Source: DAOUEG01 sp964595455 (GTDB taxonomy: Bacteria; Chloroflexota; Dehalococcoidia; Dehalococcoidales; RBG-16-60-22). Taken from it: a stretch of DNA of 40,349 bases. The translations under genes and the position numbers were made by a program. Of the stretch, positions 15,734 to 24,185 are shown in pieces. The notes beneath the pieces are model-generated. The model did not search any database. It saw only the letters and a program-made list of their open reading frames with translations, and was not told the DNA's origin. Where the stretch lies: positions 1 through 40,349 of the forward strand of contig CAZQQL010000014.1 in the NCBI GenBank assembly GCA_964595455.1, in the 5' to 3' direction. The number at the start of each line of letters is the position of its first letter. Positions within the stretch are counted from its first letter, which is position 1.

Positions 15734-16534
15734 ATGCAACTGGCATTCATCGGCGGGGGCAATATGGGAGAGGCCATTTTGGCGGCCCTCCTGGAAAAGA
15801 AACGGGCCATCCCGGCGGCCGTCACGGTCAGCGATGTCAGCCCGGAACGTCGCAGCTACCTGGGGCGGCAGTACGGCGTCACCGTCACCGATGATAACAC
15901 CGAGGCCGTCCGTAATAAGGACGTCGTCATCCTGGCAGTGAAACCACAGCAGCTCCCGGACGTTATGAGCGGCCTGAAAGGCTGGCTCACGGACACCCAG
16001 CTTGTCCTGTCCATAGCAGCGGGCGTGAGGACCGCCAAAATCGCCGGCGGATTGAAGCATGCCCGGGTCGTCCGCGCCATGCCCAATACGCCCGCCCGGA
16101 TAGGGGAGGGCATAACCGGCTGGACCTGCACGGAGAGCGTGACCCCGCAACAAAAGGAACAGGCGCGCATCATCCTGGGGTCGATGGGCAAGGAACTTTT
16201 CTTTGAAGATGAAGGGGCGCTGGACATGGTCACGGCTGTCAGCGGCAGCGGACCGGCCTACGTATTTGCTTTCACGGAAGCGTTGACCGCGGCGGGGGAA
16301 AAACTCGGTATGGCAAGGGAGCAGGCGGCTGAACTAGCACTGAGCACAGTTATCGGAGCGGCGCGCCTCATGGAGACCTCCGGACAGTCCCCGGCGGACC
16401 TCCGGCGGGCGGTCACTTCCAAAGGCGGCACCACGGAGAAGGCGTTGCTTGCCTTCGAGACCGGCGGGCTGGATGCCCTGGTAGCTTATGCGGTGCGGGC
16501 AGCTTATGACCGTGCCCGGGAACTCGGCGTCTAA
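15734..16534 (+). CDS. proC: Pyrroline-5-carboxylate reductase
   Basis: This 266-residue NAD(P)H-dependent enzyme reduces pyrroline-5-carboxylate to proline, the last step of proline synthesis. The N-terminal Rossmann motif is FIGGGNMGEAIL (about residues 4-15). VILAVKPQQLPDVM and VRAMPNTPARIGEGITGW follow, and the C-terminal helical domain has AVSGSGPAYVFAFTEAL and the family signature around LRRAVTSKGGTTEKAL. The length is normal. GCAGGGGTGG just upstream gives a usable SD. No other proline gene is adjacent. Confidence 0.96.
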   Translation: MQLAFIGGGNMGEAILAALLEKKRAIPAAVTVSDVSPERRSYLGRQYGVTVTDDNTEAVRNKDVVILAVKPQQLPDVMSGLKGWLTDTQLVLSIAAGVRTAKIAGGLKHARVVRAMPNTPARIGEGITGWTCTESVTPQQKEQARIILGSMGKELFFEDEGALDMVTAVSGSGPAYVFAFTEALTAAGEKLGMAREQAAELALSTVIGAARLMETSGQSPADLRRAVTSKGGTTEKALLAFETGGLDALVAYAVRAAYDRARELGV

Positions 16535-16658
16535 TACGTTGCACCAGACGCGAGTCGATGGTCCGACAGCCAAACGTGGGCGGCCTTCGACAGCCCATCA
16601 AGAGCGGTTCTCCCTGAAACGCGTAATTTTACCCACGAACACTAGGTCTTTTTGGCGA

Positions 16659-16687
16659 TTGACTCGTACTCTCCCGAAGTGTAGAAT
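16659..16687 (+). promoter_or_regulatory. Sigma70-type promoter of the CvpA-like gene
   Basis: TTGACT (16659-16664), exactly 17 bases, TAGAAT (16682-16687). Transcription would start near 16694, just before the SD AGGGAG (16700-16705). Confidence 0.75.
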
Positions 16688-16713
16688 TGGGGAAAATCTA
16701 GGGAGATACCTAT

Positions 16714-17211
16714 ATGAACTGGCTGGATATCGTCATCATCGTCCTCATCATCGTCCCCACGCTCATCGGTCTGAAGAACGGTATCGTTAAAGCAGCGCTC
16801 ACAGTAGTCGGCATCATCGTCGGCGTTATCCTGGCCGGCCGCTTTTCGGAACGTCTCGGTGAGGCCATGACCTTCATATCCGATCCCGGGTGGGCCAAGA
16901 TAGCGGCTTTTGCCATAATCCTGATCGTGGTCATGATCGTCGCCTCCATAGCTGCAAAGCTTGTCAAGAACGTTCTGTCTGCGGTGATGCTCAACTGGAT
17001 CAACCGTCTGGGCGGAGCTGCGCTGGGGTTCATTCTCGGCGCCATCTTCTGCGGCGCCATTCTTACCATGTGGGTCAAGTTCATGTCGGAGCCTGGAGAT
17101 ACGGTTTCCGGTTCCGTGCTTTCACGTTTCCTGCTGGATGGGTTCCCCTTCGTACTCGCTCTCCTGCCCTCGGAGTTCGATTCCGTGAAGTCATTCTTCG
17201 CCGGGACATAA
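16714..17211 (+). CDS. CvpA family membrane protein
   Basis: This 165-residue protein has four predicted membrane helices in the CvpA pattern: WLDIVIIVLIIVPTLIGLKNGIVKAAL at the start, then VVGIIVGVILAGRF, AAFAIILIVVMIVASIAAKLV and the NWINRLGGAALGFILGAIFCGAIL segment with its family NR-GG motif. CvpA proteins are linked to colicin V secretion and envelope functions, but the molecular role is unclear. AGGGAG lies 8 bases before the ATG, and a clean promoter lies upstream. Confidence 0.87.
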   Translation: MNWLDIVIIVLIIVPTLIGLKNGIVKAALTVVGIIVGVILAGRFSERLGEAMTFISDPGWAKIAAFAIILIVVMIVASIAAKLVKNVLSAVMLNWINRLGGAALGFILGAIFCGAILTMWVKFMSEPGDTVSGSVLSRFLLDGFPFVLALLPSEFDSVKSFFAGT

Positions 17212-17260
17212 AAAAATCCATTGCCCGGCAAGCATACCTATGCCGAAGACAATGGAAGGA

Positions 17261-17283
17261 GGGGCGGATCACTCCGCCCCTTT
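17261..17283. terminator. Convergent-gene terminator hairpin
   Basis: GGGGCGGA (17261-17268) pairs with TCCGCCCC (17273-17280) across a 4-base loop, followed by TTT. It lies between the CvpA-like gene (plus) and the ferredoxin gene (minus). A second nested structure, CCATTG...CAATGG enclosing CGGCA...TGCCG, lies at about 17218-17256. The U-run is short, so termination strength is uncertain. Confidence 0.6.
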
Positions 17284-17314
17284 CTGGTTTCCTATTCCTG
17301 AGGTCCCGTGCGGT

Positions 17315-17521
17315 CTACTTCCGGGGATGGTCCGGGTCCGGTATCGGAGCATCAACCGGGCAGATATCGGCGCACTGTGGTGAATCGAAATGTCCGACGC
17401 ACTCGACGCACTTGTTGGGGTCGATGACGTAGGACGTGTCACCCTCGCTGATCGCGCCAACCGGGCATTCCGGTTCGCAGGCTCCACAGCTGATGCACTC
17501 ATCGGAAATCTTATAGGCCAT
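17315..17521 (-). CDS. 2[4Fe-4S] ferredoxin
   Basis: This 68-residue electron carrier has two Cys motifs, CISCGACEPECP (from residue 9) and CVECVGHFDSPQCADICP, the second with the insertion common in clostridial/chromatium-type ferredoxins. It is a low-potential cytoplasmic donor and could serve the ATP-driven activases encoded elsewhere in the window. It is transcribed separately; AGGAGG-like bases lie directly upstream on the minus strand (17528-17533). Confidence 0.95.
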   Translation of the reverse strand: MAYKISDECISCGACEPECPVGAISEGDTSYVIDPNKCVECVGHFDSPQCADICPVDAPIPDPDHPRK

Positions 17522-17575
17522 TCAGTTTACCTCCTGTATTTTTGCCTGGTAGAATTTCAAATATCGAGATACAAA

Positions 17576-18061
17576 TCAAGGTATGGCGAAGCCCTTCTTT
17601 TTCAGGGCTTCAGCTACGTTTTTGGGGACGAAGCAATGAACGTCGCCGCCCAGAGCGGCAACCTCGCGAATCATCCGCGAGCTCAGGAACTGGTATTCCT
17701 GGCTGGCCATGAAACAGACGGACTCTATCTCCTGGGCCATCTTCTTGTTGACCATGGCCACCTGGATCTCCCACTCGAAGTCCCCGACCATTCTGAGCCC
17801 GCGTACCAGTACGGTGGCGCCAATGGAACGGGCGAATTCCACGGTCAGGTTGGAGTAGGTGACCACTTCCACATTACTGAGGTGGGCGACGGCGTCCGTC
17901 GCCAGGGCGACCCGTTCCTCGGTGGTAAAGGTCAGGTTCTTGGCCGGCGTAGCGAAAACGCCCACGTAGACCTTATCAAATAACCGGGACGCACGGGTGG
18001 CGATATCAATATGCCCGTTGGTCACGGGATCGAAGCTGCCTGCATAGAGTGCTGTTGTCAT
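17576..18061 (-). CDS. coaD: Phosphopantetheine adenylyltransferase
   Basis: This 161-residue enzyme makes dephospho-CoA from 4'-phosphopantetheine and ATP. The nucleotidyltransferase signature YAGSFDPVTNGHIDI (residues 6-20) includes the (T/H)xGH element NGH. VRGLRMVGDFEWE and the KNVAEALKKK tail are typical. The length is normal. The start overlaps the rsmD stop by 4 bp (ATGA type), so the two genes are translationally coupled, a common arrangement. Confidence 0.97.
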   Translation of the reverse strand: MTTALYAGSFDPVTNGHIDIATRASRLFDKVYVGVFATPAKNLTFTTEERVALATDAVAHLSNVEVVTYSNLTVEFARSIGATVLVRGLRMVGDFEWEIQVAMVNKKMAQEIESVCFMASQEYQFLSSRMIREVAALGGDVHCFVPKNVAEALKKKGFAIP

Positions 18062-18615
18062 GGCCGGTCCTCCTTCCGGTAGATCGCTATACAGCTGTCA
18101 CCGTGACGAGTCTCCCTGACCATGGAAAGAGGAGCGTAAGACTCTTCAAGCCGCAAACGCGGCGAATGCGTTACAACGACGGTCGTGCCCGTACCGACGC
18201 GGGGCGAATTCGCCAGTTGTGTAATGACTGTGCCGATGGACGTATCGGCATAAGGGGGGTCCATCAAAACTACGTTGTACTCCTTTGTCAGAAAACCGAT
18301 TGCTTTGGAGACATCGCTGCAATAGACACGCGCTTGTTCTGAGAGTTTGGTCTTCTCAAGGTTCTCTTTAATTATACTACAACACCTGGGGTCTCTATCA
18401 ACAAAGTCAGCCCAACCGGCCCCGCGGCTCAGGGCTTCGATGCCCATGGCGCCGCTGCCGGAGTACAGGTCCAGGACGTACGTCCATTCATCGTCGTTCA
18501 TATTTTCCAGGATAGAGAAAATGGCTCCCCTGACGAGGTCCGTGGCCGGGCGGGTCGGGGCCCCTTTGGGGAACTTGAGCGGATGGCCTTTAGCTTTACC
18601 TGTGATGACTCGCAT
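18058..18615 (-). CDS. rsmD: 16S rRNA (guanine966-N2)-methyltransferase
   Basis: This 185-residue enzyme has the RsmD start MRVITGKAKGHPLKFPKG, an RPATD-VRGAIFSIL helix, SAM site VLDLYSGSGAMGIEALSRGA and catalytic DPPY (VVLMDPPYADTS). It methylates G966 of 16S rRNA during ribosome assembly. It is the first gene of an rsmD-coaD operon on the minus strand. The 560-bp spacer upstream holds repeats, so its promoter is not clear. Confidence 0.95.
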   Translation of the reverse strand: MRVITGKAKGHPLKFPKGAPTRPATDLVRGAIFSILENMNDDEWTYVLDLYSGSGAMGIEALSRGAGWADFVDRDPRCCSIIKENLEKTKLSEQARVYCSDVSKAIGFLTKEYNVVLMDPPYADTSIGTVITQLANSPRVGTGTTVVVTHSPRLRLEESYAPLSMVRETRHGDSCIAIYRKEDRP

Positions 18616-19028
18616 AGAGCGGTTTGTGTCCGAAGGAATTACCGAACCTATTTGTGAACAATACTAAGCATAACCAGACACAGTTGGCTTTGTCAATCAT
18701 ATGGCTAAAATATTGGCTCGATGAGAAAGGCGGCCTTACCGTCCGCCTACGATACATATACGGCGGACAGTATGGGTTTAATTACCTCGATGGAGACGGC
18801 GGACTGCGAGTCCTCCCTACGGCCCAGCCAACTTCCGGAAAAATCAATCAGGAGTGTCTGGATCCCGTTGTGCAACGGGATGTAGAACCTGCCGGTTGGT
18901 AAGGGGTGTGCGGACCGCGGGCAAGATGCCCGTGCCACTTGATTTGGGGTAATGCAAAGGAATGACACGGATGCTTGATTTTACTCAGCATGACAGGGGA
19001 GTTGACGGCGGAGAGGAACCGGAAGTAT
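18616..19028. repeat. Non-coding spacer with mosaic hairpin repeats
   Basis: No convincing gene. Inverted repeats include CCCGTTG-TG-CAACGGG (about 18867-18882) and GGGCAAGATGCCCGTGC (from about 18919). A near-copy of the second lies at about 29583. The short open frames here follow repeat sequence. Function unknown. Confidence 0.55.
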
Positions 19029-19064
19029 GAGAAAACTGCGGGAGGAGGTACCCGCAGTTTTCTC
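19029..19064. terminator. Strong hairpin downstream of ftsZ
   Basis: A 14-bp perfect stem, GAGAAAACTGCGGG (19029-19042) with CCCGCAGTTTTCTC (19051-19064), with an 8-base loop. It lies about 115 bp past the ftsZ stop on the minus strand. The stem ends in A/T pairs, and no longer U-run follows on either strand. Confidence 0.6.
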
Positions 19065-19178
19065 GTTGTGTAGAGGTTTCTCGGCACAGTCCACTCACCC
19101 TGCTCGGAAGCTTCCTGATGCCGGTGTAATTCTGAGCGGTTTGTTACCGCCGGTTATTAGTTACCTGTACTCCCTGGC

Positions 19179-20309
19179 CTACATGAAATGGCGCTGTTTT
19201 ACTGGTTCCGACTGGTGCTGCTGCTGGGGAGCAGCCTGGCGGCGGTGGTTGAACAGCGGGCGGCGCAGGAAGGACGGCATATCCAGTTCGTCCTCGGTGC
19301 GCATGTTCTTCAGGAGGCTGGTGAGTTCGTCTTCCTCGGTGTTCTTGCCCATGCCCATCTTGGCATGGAAGCCGGTGGTGATAAGGGTGATGCGGACATC
19401 GTTCTCCATGGACGGATCGTTGGCAACGCCGAAGATGATGTTGGCATCCGGGTCCACCGCGCCCTTGATGACATCGGCGGCCTGGTTGACCTCGAACAGG
19501 GACAGGTTATTACCGCCGACCACGTTGAAGAGGACGGCTTTCGAACCTTCGATGGAGACATCCAGCAGCGGGCTGGCGAGAGCGTCTTTGGCCGCATCCA
19601 CGGCCCGGTTCTGGCCGGTGCCTTTACCGATGGACATCCAGGCGGGGCCGGCGTCCTTCATGATAGCTTTGACATCCGCGAAGTCCAGGTTGATCATGCC
19701 GGGGGTCGTGATGACTTCAGCGATGGCTGATACGCCATGGCGGAGAACATCATCCGCGAGCTTGAAGGCGCTGTCCACGCCGGTCTTGTTATCGCACAGC
19801 GTGAGAAGGCGGTCGTTCGGGATGATGATAAGGGTATCGACTTTATCGATGAGGTTATTGATGCCGGTCTCGGCGGACTGCATGCGGTGCGCGCCTTCAA
19901 AGCCGAAGGGCTTGGTCACCACGGCGATGGTCAGGGCGCCGGAGGACTTGGCGATTTCCGCCACGACGGGGATGGAGCCCGTCCCGGTGCCGCCGCCCAT
20001 GCCCGCGGTCACGAAGACCATGTCCGCGCCGGAAACGATATCTTTGAGTTCGTCCTTGTTTTCCTCGGCTGCTTTCTGTCCGACGGTATGATCGCCGCCG
20101 GCGCCGAGGCCTTTGGTCAGCTTGGGGCCGAGCTGGACGCAGACGGGCGCTTCACAAACTGCGAGCGCCTGTGCGTCCGTGTTCATAGCGATGAATTCCA
20201 CGCCCAGGATGTTTTCCCGGACCATCCGGGTCACAGCGTTACTGCCGCCGCCGCCCAGACCTATTACTTTTATTTTTGCAGGATTAGCTACGAAACTGGT
20301 TCTTGCCAT
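19179..20309 (-). CDS. ftsZ: Cell division protein FtsZ
   Basis: This 376-residue tubulin-like GTPase forms the division ring. Evidence is IKVIGLGGGGSNAV, the tubulin signature GGGTGTGSIPVVAEIAK, the NDRLL loop and the T7 loop region NLDFADVKAIM. The C-terminal binding peptide is DELDMPSFLRRP (about 344-355), followed by about 20 extra residues rich in Q, H and R. It is the last gene of the mraZ-rsmH-ftsA-ftsZ cluster, 61 bp after ftsA with its own SD (AGGAGGAGGG on the minus strand). The arrangement is normal but isolated from any murein gene. Confidence 0.98.
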   Translation of the reverse strand: MARTSFVANPAKIKVIGLGGGGSNAVTRMVRENILGVEFIAMNTDAQALAVCEAPVCVQLGPKLTKGLGAGGDHTVGQKAAEENKDELKDIVSGADMVFVTAGMGGGTGTGSIPVVAEIAKSSGALTIAVVTKPFGFEGAHRMQSAETGINNLIDKVDTLIIIPNDRLLTLCDNKTGVDSAFKLADDVLRHGVSAIAEVITTPGMINLDFADVKAIMKDAGPAWMSIGKGTGQNRAVDAAKDALASPLLDVSIEGSKAVLFNVVGGNNLSLFEVNQAADVIKGAVDPDANIIFGVANDPSMENDVRITLITTGFHAKMGMGKNTEEDELTSLLKNMRTEDELDMPSFLRRPLFNHRRQAAPQQQHQSEPVKQRHFM

Positions 20310-20370
20310 TCCCTCCTCCTTTTACTGTATCCTTATCTTTATTTCTTTTTTATTCATGTAATTGAGCCGA

Positions 20371-21585
20371 TTAACCGAACAGCTTCCGCAGCCGGGAAGC
20401 CAGCTTCTGCATGGCCCCGCCGAGGAAACCACCCTGCCATACTTTTTTGCCTTCATACTTGGCGCCCCAGAGCAGGAGACCGACGCTGGTGGCGTAAGCC
20501 GGGTCGCGGAGTACATCGCCGACGCCATAGAGGTCCTGGGGAGCGCCGATGCGTACCGGGATCCTGAGAATATCGCGGCCCAGCGTGGCCAGGCCGGCCA
20601 GGTTGGAGCTGCCGCCGGTCAAGACCAGGCCGGCAGGGACGAGGGATTCATAGTCCGAGTTCGGCATTTCCAGGAGGATGAGCTTGAGGATTTCCTCGAC
20701 GCGGGCGCGGATAATTTCGCAGAGGTCCTGGTAGGAAACTCCATGTCCGTCCTTGGAAATAGTGGGGGCTGAGTCATTCTTGCCTTCATACACGGGCAGG
20801 ACGCTGCCGTACTTTTTCTTCATCTCTTCGGCGATCTCGAACGGAAGCCCGAGGCCGATAGCAACGTCACGGGTCAACTGGTAGCCGGCAACCGGGAGGA
20901 TGGAGGTATGCCAGATGCTGCCGTCCCGGAACACGGCCACATCGGTGGTGCCGCCGCCGATATCGGCGAGGACGACGCCGACCTGGCGCTCATCGTCGGA
21001 GAGGATGGCTTCACTGCTGGCCAGAGGTTCGAGGACCAGGTCCTCGATCTCGATGCCGATGCTGTGAATGCATTTGACCAGGTTCTGGATAGAAGTCACC
21101 GCGGCGGTAATAACATGGGTTTCGACATCCAGGCGGAAACCATGCATGCCCACCGGGTTCTTCACGCCGGTCTGACCGTCAACCGCGTACCCGCGGGGGA
21201 TAACGTGGAGCAGCCGCCGGTCAGTGGCGGTCTTCACGCTCTGCGCTGAGGAAAGCACCCTTTTCAAATCATCCGGCCGCACGACGCGGTCATTGCGGGT
21301 GATGGCAACGACGCCGTGCTTGTTCATCGACGTGACGTGTCTGCCGGTTACGCCGACATAGGCCGATTCCACCTTGCAGTTGGCAACCTGTTCTGCTTTC
21401 CTGACTGATTCCTTGATTGATTCCCTGGCTTCATTGATATTGACCACCAGGCCTTTGTGCAGGCCCTTAGACGGCGCAATACCCACGCCGATAATACGTG
21501 GGTCTCCTTCTCTGACATCTGCCAGAATGGTACATATTTTGGTGGTCCCTACATCTATGGAAGCGATAACGTTTCGTTTTTTCAT
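20371..21585 (-). CDS. ftsA: Cell division protein FtsA
   Basis: This 404-residue actin-like ATPase anchors FtsZ to the membrane. Actin-fold motifs are IASIDVGTTKICTIL near the start, LADIGGGTTDVAVFRDGSI in the middle and VLTGGSSNLAGLATLGRDIL later. The C-terminus KLASRLRKLFG is an amphipathic membrane-targeting helix, the feature that distinguishes FtsA from other actin-like proteins. Between ftsA and rsmH there is only about 85 bp and no ftsL, ftsI, mur, mraY or ftsQ gene. Confidence 0.97.
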   Translation of the reverse strand: MKKRNVIASIDVGTTKICTILADVREGDPRIIGVGIAPSKGLHKGLVVNINEARESIKESVRKAEQVANCKVESAYVGVTGRHVTSMNKHGVVAITRNDRVVRPDDLKRVLSSAQSVKTATDRRLLHVIPRGYAVDGQTGVKNPVGMHGFRLDVETHVITAAVTSIQNLVKCIHSIGIEIEDLVLEPLASSEAILSDDERQVGVVLADIGGGTTDVAVFRDGSIWHTSILPVAGYQLTRDVAIGLGLPFEIAEEMKKKYGSVLPVYEGKNDSAPTISKDGHGVSYQDLCEIIRARVEEILKLILLEMPNSDYESLVPAGLVLTGGSSNLAGLATLGRDILRIPVRIGAPQDLYGVGDVLRDPAYATSVGLLLWGAKYEGKKVWQGGFLGGAMQKLASRLRKLFG

Positions 21586-21670
21586 CTGCCCTCCTTTTTA
21601 ACCGGGGAAGGGGACTCTGCCGCTTTCCCGGCCAGCAACGTTCGTTACCTCCTTTTGATACTCATATTCA

Positions 21671-22723
21671 CTAGGCTGCCAGATAGGCCATTTTCATTTT
21701 ATGGAGCAGGGCCGGGCGCCGCCACCCACGGGAACGGGCGATGGTGAGGAACGCGTGGTCCTCGCTGGTAGCGTACCGGCGGCCGTGATCGACGATCCTC
21801 TCCGCAATGCGGAGTTTGGCGCTGCGGCTGCGGGGATTGGCCTCGATTTCCTTCGCGGCCGGCGTGATGACCTTGCGGTTGATCAGCCGCAGCCGCGCCG
21901 TGTGGCCGCAGACGCAGACGGGAGTTCCGGGCGGGCAGATGCAGTTGCTTGCTTCTTTCTGCATGAACTGCTTGACGATGCGGTCTTCCAGGGAGTGGTA
22001 GGTGATGACCGCCAGCCTGCCTTCATAACCGAGCAGTTCCACCGCCTGCCGCAATGCGGTCTCGAGGTGTTCCAGTTCGTGGTTTACAGCGATACGGAGG
22101 GCTTGAAAGGTCCTGGTGGCAGGATGGATCCTGCCGCGAGATTTCATAGCCTGTTCGATGAGTTCCACGAGCTGGCGGGTGGTCTTGAGCGGCCGGTGCT
22201 CGACGATAAGGCGGGCGATACGTCGTGCCTGGTTCTCTTCCCCATACGTGCGGATGATGTGCGCCAGGCGTTCTTCCGTGGCGGTATTGACGATGTCCGC
22301 GGCCGTCGTCTTTTGAGCAGGGTTAAAGCGCATGTCCAGCGGCGCGTCATACTGGAAACTGAATCCGCGGCCGCCGCCGGAAAGCTGCAGGGAAGAAAGC
22401 CCGAGGTCCATGAGAATCCCATGGACCGGGAAGAAATCATACTTAATGCAGGTTGACTGCAGATTGGCGAAATTATCATTGACGAGGAGCACGGAGTTTT
22501 TGTAGTCCTTAAGTCGCTCCCGGGCAATCTCGATGGCAACGGGGTCGGCGTCCATGCCGAGAAGCTGGCCGCCGGGGGCGGAGTGTTCCAGGATGGACAG
22601 GGCATGCCCGCCGCCGCCGAGGGTGCAATCGATATACCGGCCGCCGGGCTGAACGTTAAGGGCTTTCAACGTTTCTTCAAGGAGGACCGGGGTATGGACG
22701 GGAGTGGACGGGCGCTGTGCCAT
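21671..22723 (-). CDS. rsmH: 16S rRNA (cytosine1402-N4)-methyltransferase
   Basis: This 350-residue enzyme methylates C1402 of 16S rRNA. Family motifs are HTPVLLEETLKAL, YIDCTLGGGGHALSIL (SAM site), GILMDLGLSSLQLSGGGRGFSF, PLDMRF and ITYHSLEDRIVKQFM. A Cys cluster (CICPPGTPVCVCG) follows. A C-terminal extension of about 35 residues after SRSAKLRIAERI ends in the hydrophobic-basic LLHKMKMAYLAA. The start is directly next to the mraZ stop, with no gap. Confidence 0.96.
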   Translation of the reverse strand: MAQRPSTPVHTPVLLEETLKALNVQPGGRYIDCTLGGGGHALSILEHSAPGGQLLGMDADPVAIEIARERLKDYKNSVLLVNDNFANLQSTCIKYDFFPVHGILMDLGLSSLQLSGGGRGFSFQYDAPLDMRFNPAQKTTAADIVNTATEERLAHIIRTYGEENQARRIARLIVEHRPLKTTRQLVELIEQAMKSRGRIHPATRTFQALRIAVNHELEHLETALRQAVELLGYEGRLAVITYHSLEDRIVKQFMQKEASNCICPPGTPVCVCGHTARLRLINRKVITPAAKEIEANPRSRSAKLRIAERIVDHGRRYATSEDHAFLTIARSRGWRRPALLHKMKMAYLAA

Positions 22724-23149
22724 TTATTTTTTCTCCAGGGTCTCGATGATCTGCCAGGCCTGGTCCAGGGATTCGTCTTTCTCTTCATCCCACTGGGCTT
22801 TGTCCCAGATCTCCAGGACGTTGTTAGCGCCGGCGATGACGACGTCTTCACCGATGCCGGCATGTTCACGGAGGGGAGCGGGAATGGCGATGCGGCCCTG
22901 GTTATCGAGCTTGGTCGGGAAGGCGGTGGCGAAGATGGCGCGGTTCAGTTTTCTCATCTTGGCGGTGGACAGGCCGCTGGAGGCCAGTTGTTCCGCGATC
23001 TTCTTCCATTCCTTGAGGGTGTAGGCGGTGAGGTATTTTTCCGGGCCGGGGGAGAGGACGAGGCCGTCTTTGAGTTCGTCGCGGAAGCGCGGCGGTACGG
23101 CGACCCGGCCTTTGTCATCCAGCTTGTAATCGAATTCCCCGTAAAACAT
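22724..23149 (-). CDS. mraZ: Transcriptional regulator MraZ
   Basis: The start at 23149 (MFYGEFDYKLDDKGRVAVPPRFR) gives 141 residues, matching family length; an in-frame ATG 11 codons upstream is less likely. Two AbrB-like SpoVT domains carry the DxKGR motifs (LDDKGRVAVP at about 9-18 and LDNQGRIAIP in the second half). MraZ represses its own operon by binding tandem TGGGN-like repeats near the promoter. Exactly such an array lies just upstream here. It is the first gene of mraZ-rsmH-ftsA-ftsZ. Confidence 0.96.
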   Translation of the reverse strand: MFYGEFDYKLDDKGRVAVPPRFRDELKDGLVLSPGPEKYLTAYTLKEWKKIAEQLASSGLSTAKMRKLNRAIFATAFPTKLDNQGRIAIPAPLREHAGIGEDVVIAGANNVLEIWDKAQWDEEKDESLDQAWQIIETLEKK

Positions 23150-23166
23150 TCGACCTTCTCTTGGCT

Positions 23167-23201
23167 CCCCACCATCCCCCACTTCTCACCACGTTTCACC
23201 A
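23167..23201 (-). promoter_or_regulatory. MraZ-box array (four repeats at 10-bp spacing)
   Basis: On the minus strand the words TGGTG (23201-23197), TGGTG (23191-23187), TGGGG (23181-23177) and TGGGG (23171-23167) start exactly 10 bp apart, the documented spacing of MraZ boxes (TGGGN plus 5 bases). They begin right behind the -10 element, so bound MraZ would block the start region. MraZ itself is encoded just downstream. Confidence 0.85.
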
Positions 23202-23202
23202 T

Positions 23203-23231
23203 TTTATAACACTGAGCCCCATCTTTGTCAA
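23203..23231 (-). promoter_or_regulatory. Promoter of the mraZ-rsmH-ftsA-ftsZ operon
   Basis: On the minus strand TTGACA (23231-23226), exactly 17 bases, TATAAA (23208-23203). It is close to the sigma70 consensus and abuts the MraZ boxes. The cluster is tightly packed, so this probably drives all four genes. Confidence 0.85.
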
Positions 23232-23681
23232 TACTTTTTTCAGCGGATTTCGACTATTTTTTAACTAATTATGGAAATTGGATGTTGACATGCAAGAAAT
23301 TTGGTAGTTAAGGCCCAGATTTTTTAGGGAATCAGGTGGAGATAGTACTTTTGTAGGGGTGGGGGAAAATGGGGATATATACCAGGCGCGGCTTGTGGCG
23401 GGGGATTTCCGTTCGGAACATAAGGGGTAGCCGGAGAGGCAGAATGCATCCCGGTAAGCCTGGGGAGCCTGGGACCCAGCCGACGGTCATCTACACGAAT
23501 CGACTGCCGGGAGGAGGACCGTTGCCCGGCCGATCGTTGATTCCGGGTACGGGGAGACGCCCGTCCGACCGTTCAATAACGATGGAAATGAGTACCCGCA
23601 CACGGCGAATTGGGTGAAATGGTGGTAGAAGATTATAGTTTATATAAGGTAAAATATTAACATAATCTAAACATTCATTCG
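23232..23681. other. Spacer with no convincing gene
   Basis: The 23369-23617 open frame is full of Arg, Gly and Pro, lacks an SD and looks accidental. The stretch has GC-rich palindromic words such as TGCCCGGCCGATCG. The last 60 bases are AT-rich and probably hold the promoter of the MarR gene (TTATAC at 23682-23687 as a weak -10). Confidence 0.5.
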
Positions 23682-23719
23682 TTATACTCAGCCTGATGCG
23701 CGCCAAGGATACTGGAAAA

Positions 23720-24178
23720 ATGAATAAAGAGCAGATAATCAGGGAAATCCTGGGTCTCCAGCCACACATGAGCCGGGCCATCGCGCCGTACGCCGTTGCA
23801 TTCTGGAAGAAACTCACGGTACCTCTGGCCCAGCTCAAGAGCCTGCTCATAATTGCCCACCGGCAAAACACCAATTACAAATCTCTCGCACAGGACCTGG
23901 ATGTAACGCCGGGTGATGTGACCGGCATCGTCGAGCGGCTCGTAGAGCAAGGCCTGGTCACCCGTATTCCCAACCCGGATGACCGCCGGATCACGTGGCT
24001 TGAGATAACCCCGGAAGGGCAGGAACTGCTGACGAACCTGACGGAGGTACAGTCACATCATATGGAGCAGATCCTCGGGGGCATGCAGGAAGAGGATATG
24101 GCGGCGCTATTGCAGGGTTCCCGGGCCTTCATCAGGGCCATGGAACAGCATCAGCAGGAAGTTAAAGAACAGGAGTAA
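23720..24178 (+). CDS. MarR-family transcriptional regulator
   Basis: From ATG 23720 the product is 152 residues. AAGGA at 23705-23709 is at a workable distance, while the in-frame ATG at 23696 has none. The winged-helix core is recognisable: LLIIAHRQNTNYKSLAQDLDVTPGDVTGIVERLVEQGLVTRIPNPDDRRITWLEITPEGQELL, including the family DxRRxxxxLT-type wing. MarR dimers usually repress a linked exporter until a ligand binds. The RND gene starts 7 bp after the stop, so this is probably a self-regulated drug or lipid export operon. Confidence 0.92.
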   Translation: MNKEQIIREILGLQPHMSRAIAPYAVAFWKKLTVPLAQLKSLLIIAHRQNTNYKSLAQDLDVTPGDVTGIVERLVEQGLVTRIPNPDDRRITWLEITPEGQELLTNLTEVQSHHMEQILGGMQEEDMAALLQGSRAFIRAMEQHQQEVKEQE

Positions 24179-24185
24179 TCACCAC

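Noticed and set aside
23369..23617. An 82-residue open frame in the spacer before the MarR gene
   Set aside because: Very rich in Arg, Gly and Pro, no SD, no family; probably chance in GC-rich sequence.
23640..23695. A MarR operator palindrome upstream of the MarR gene
   Set aside because: The region is AT-rich with only imperfect dyads; no clear symmetrical site could be defined.
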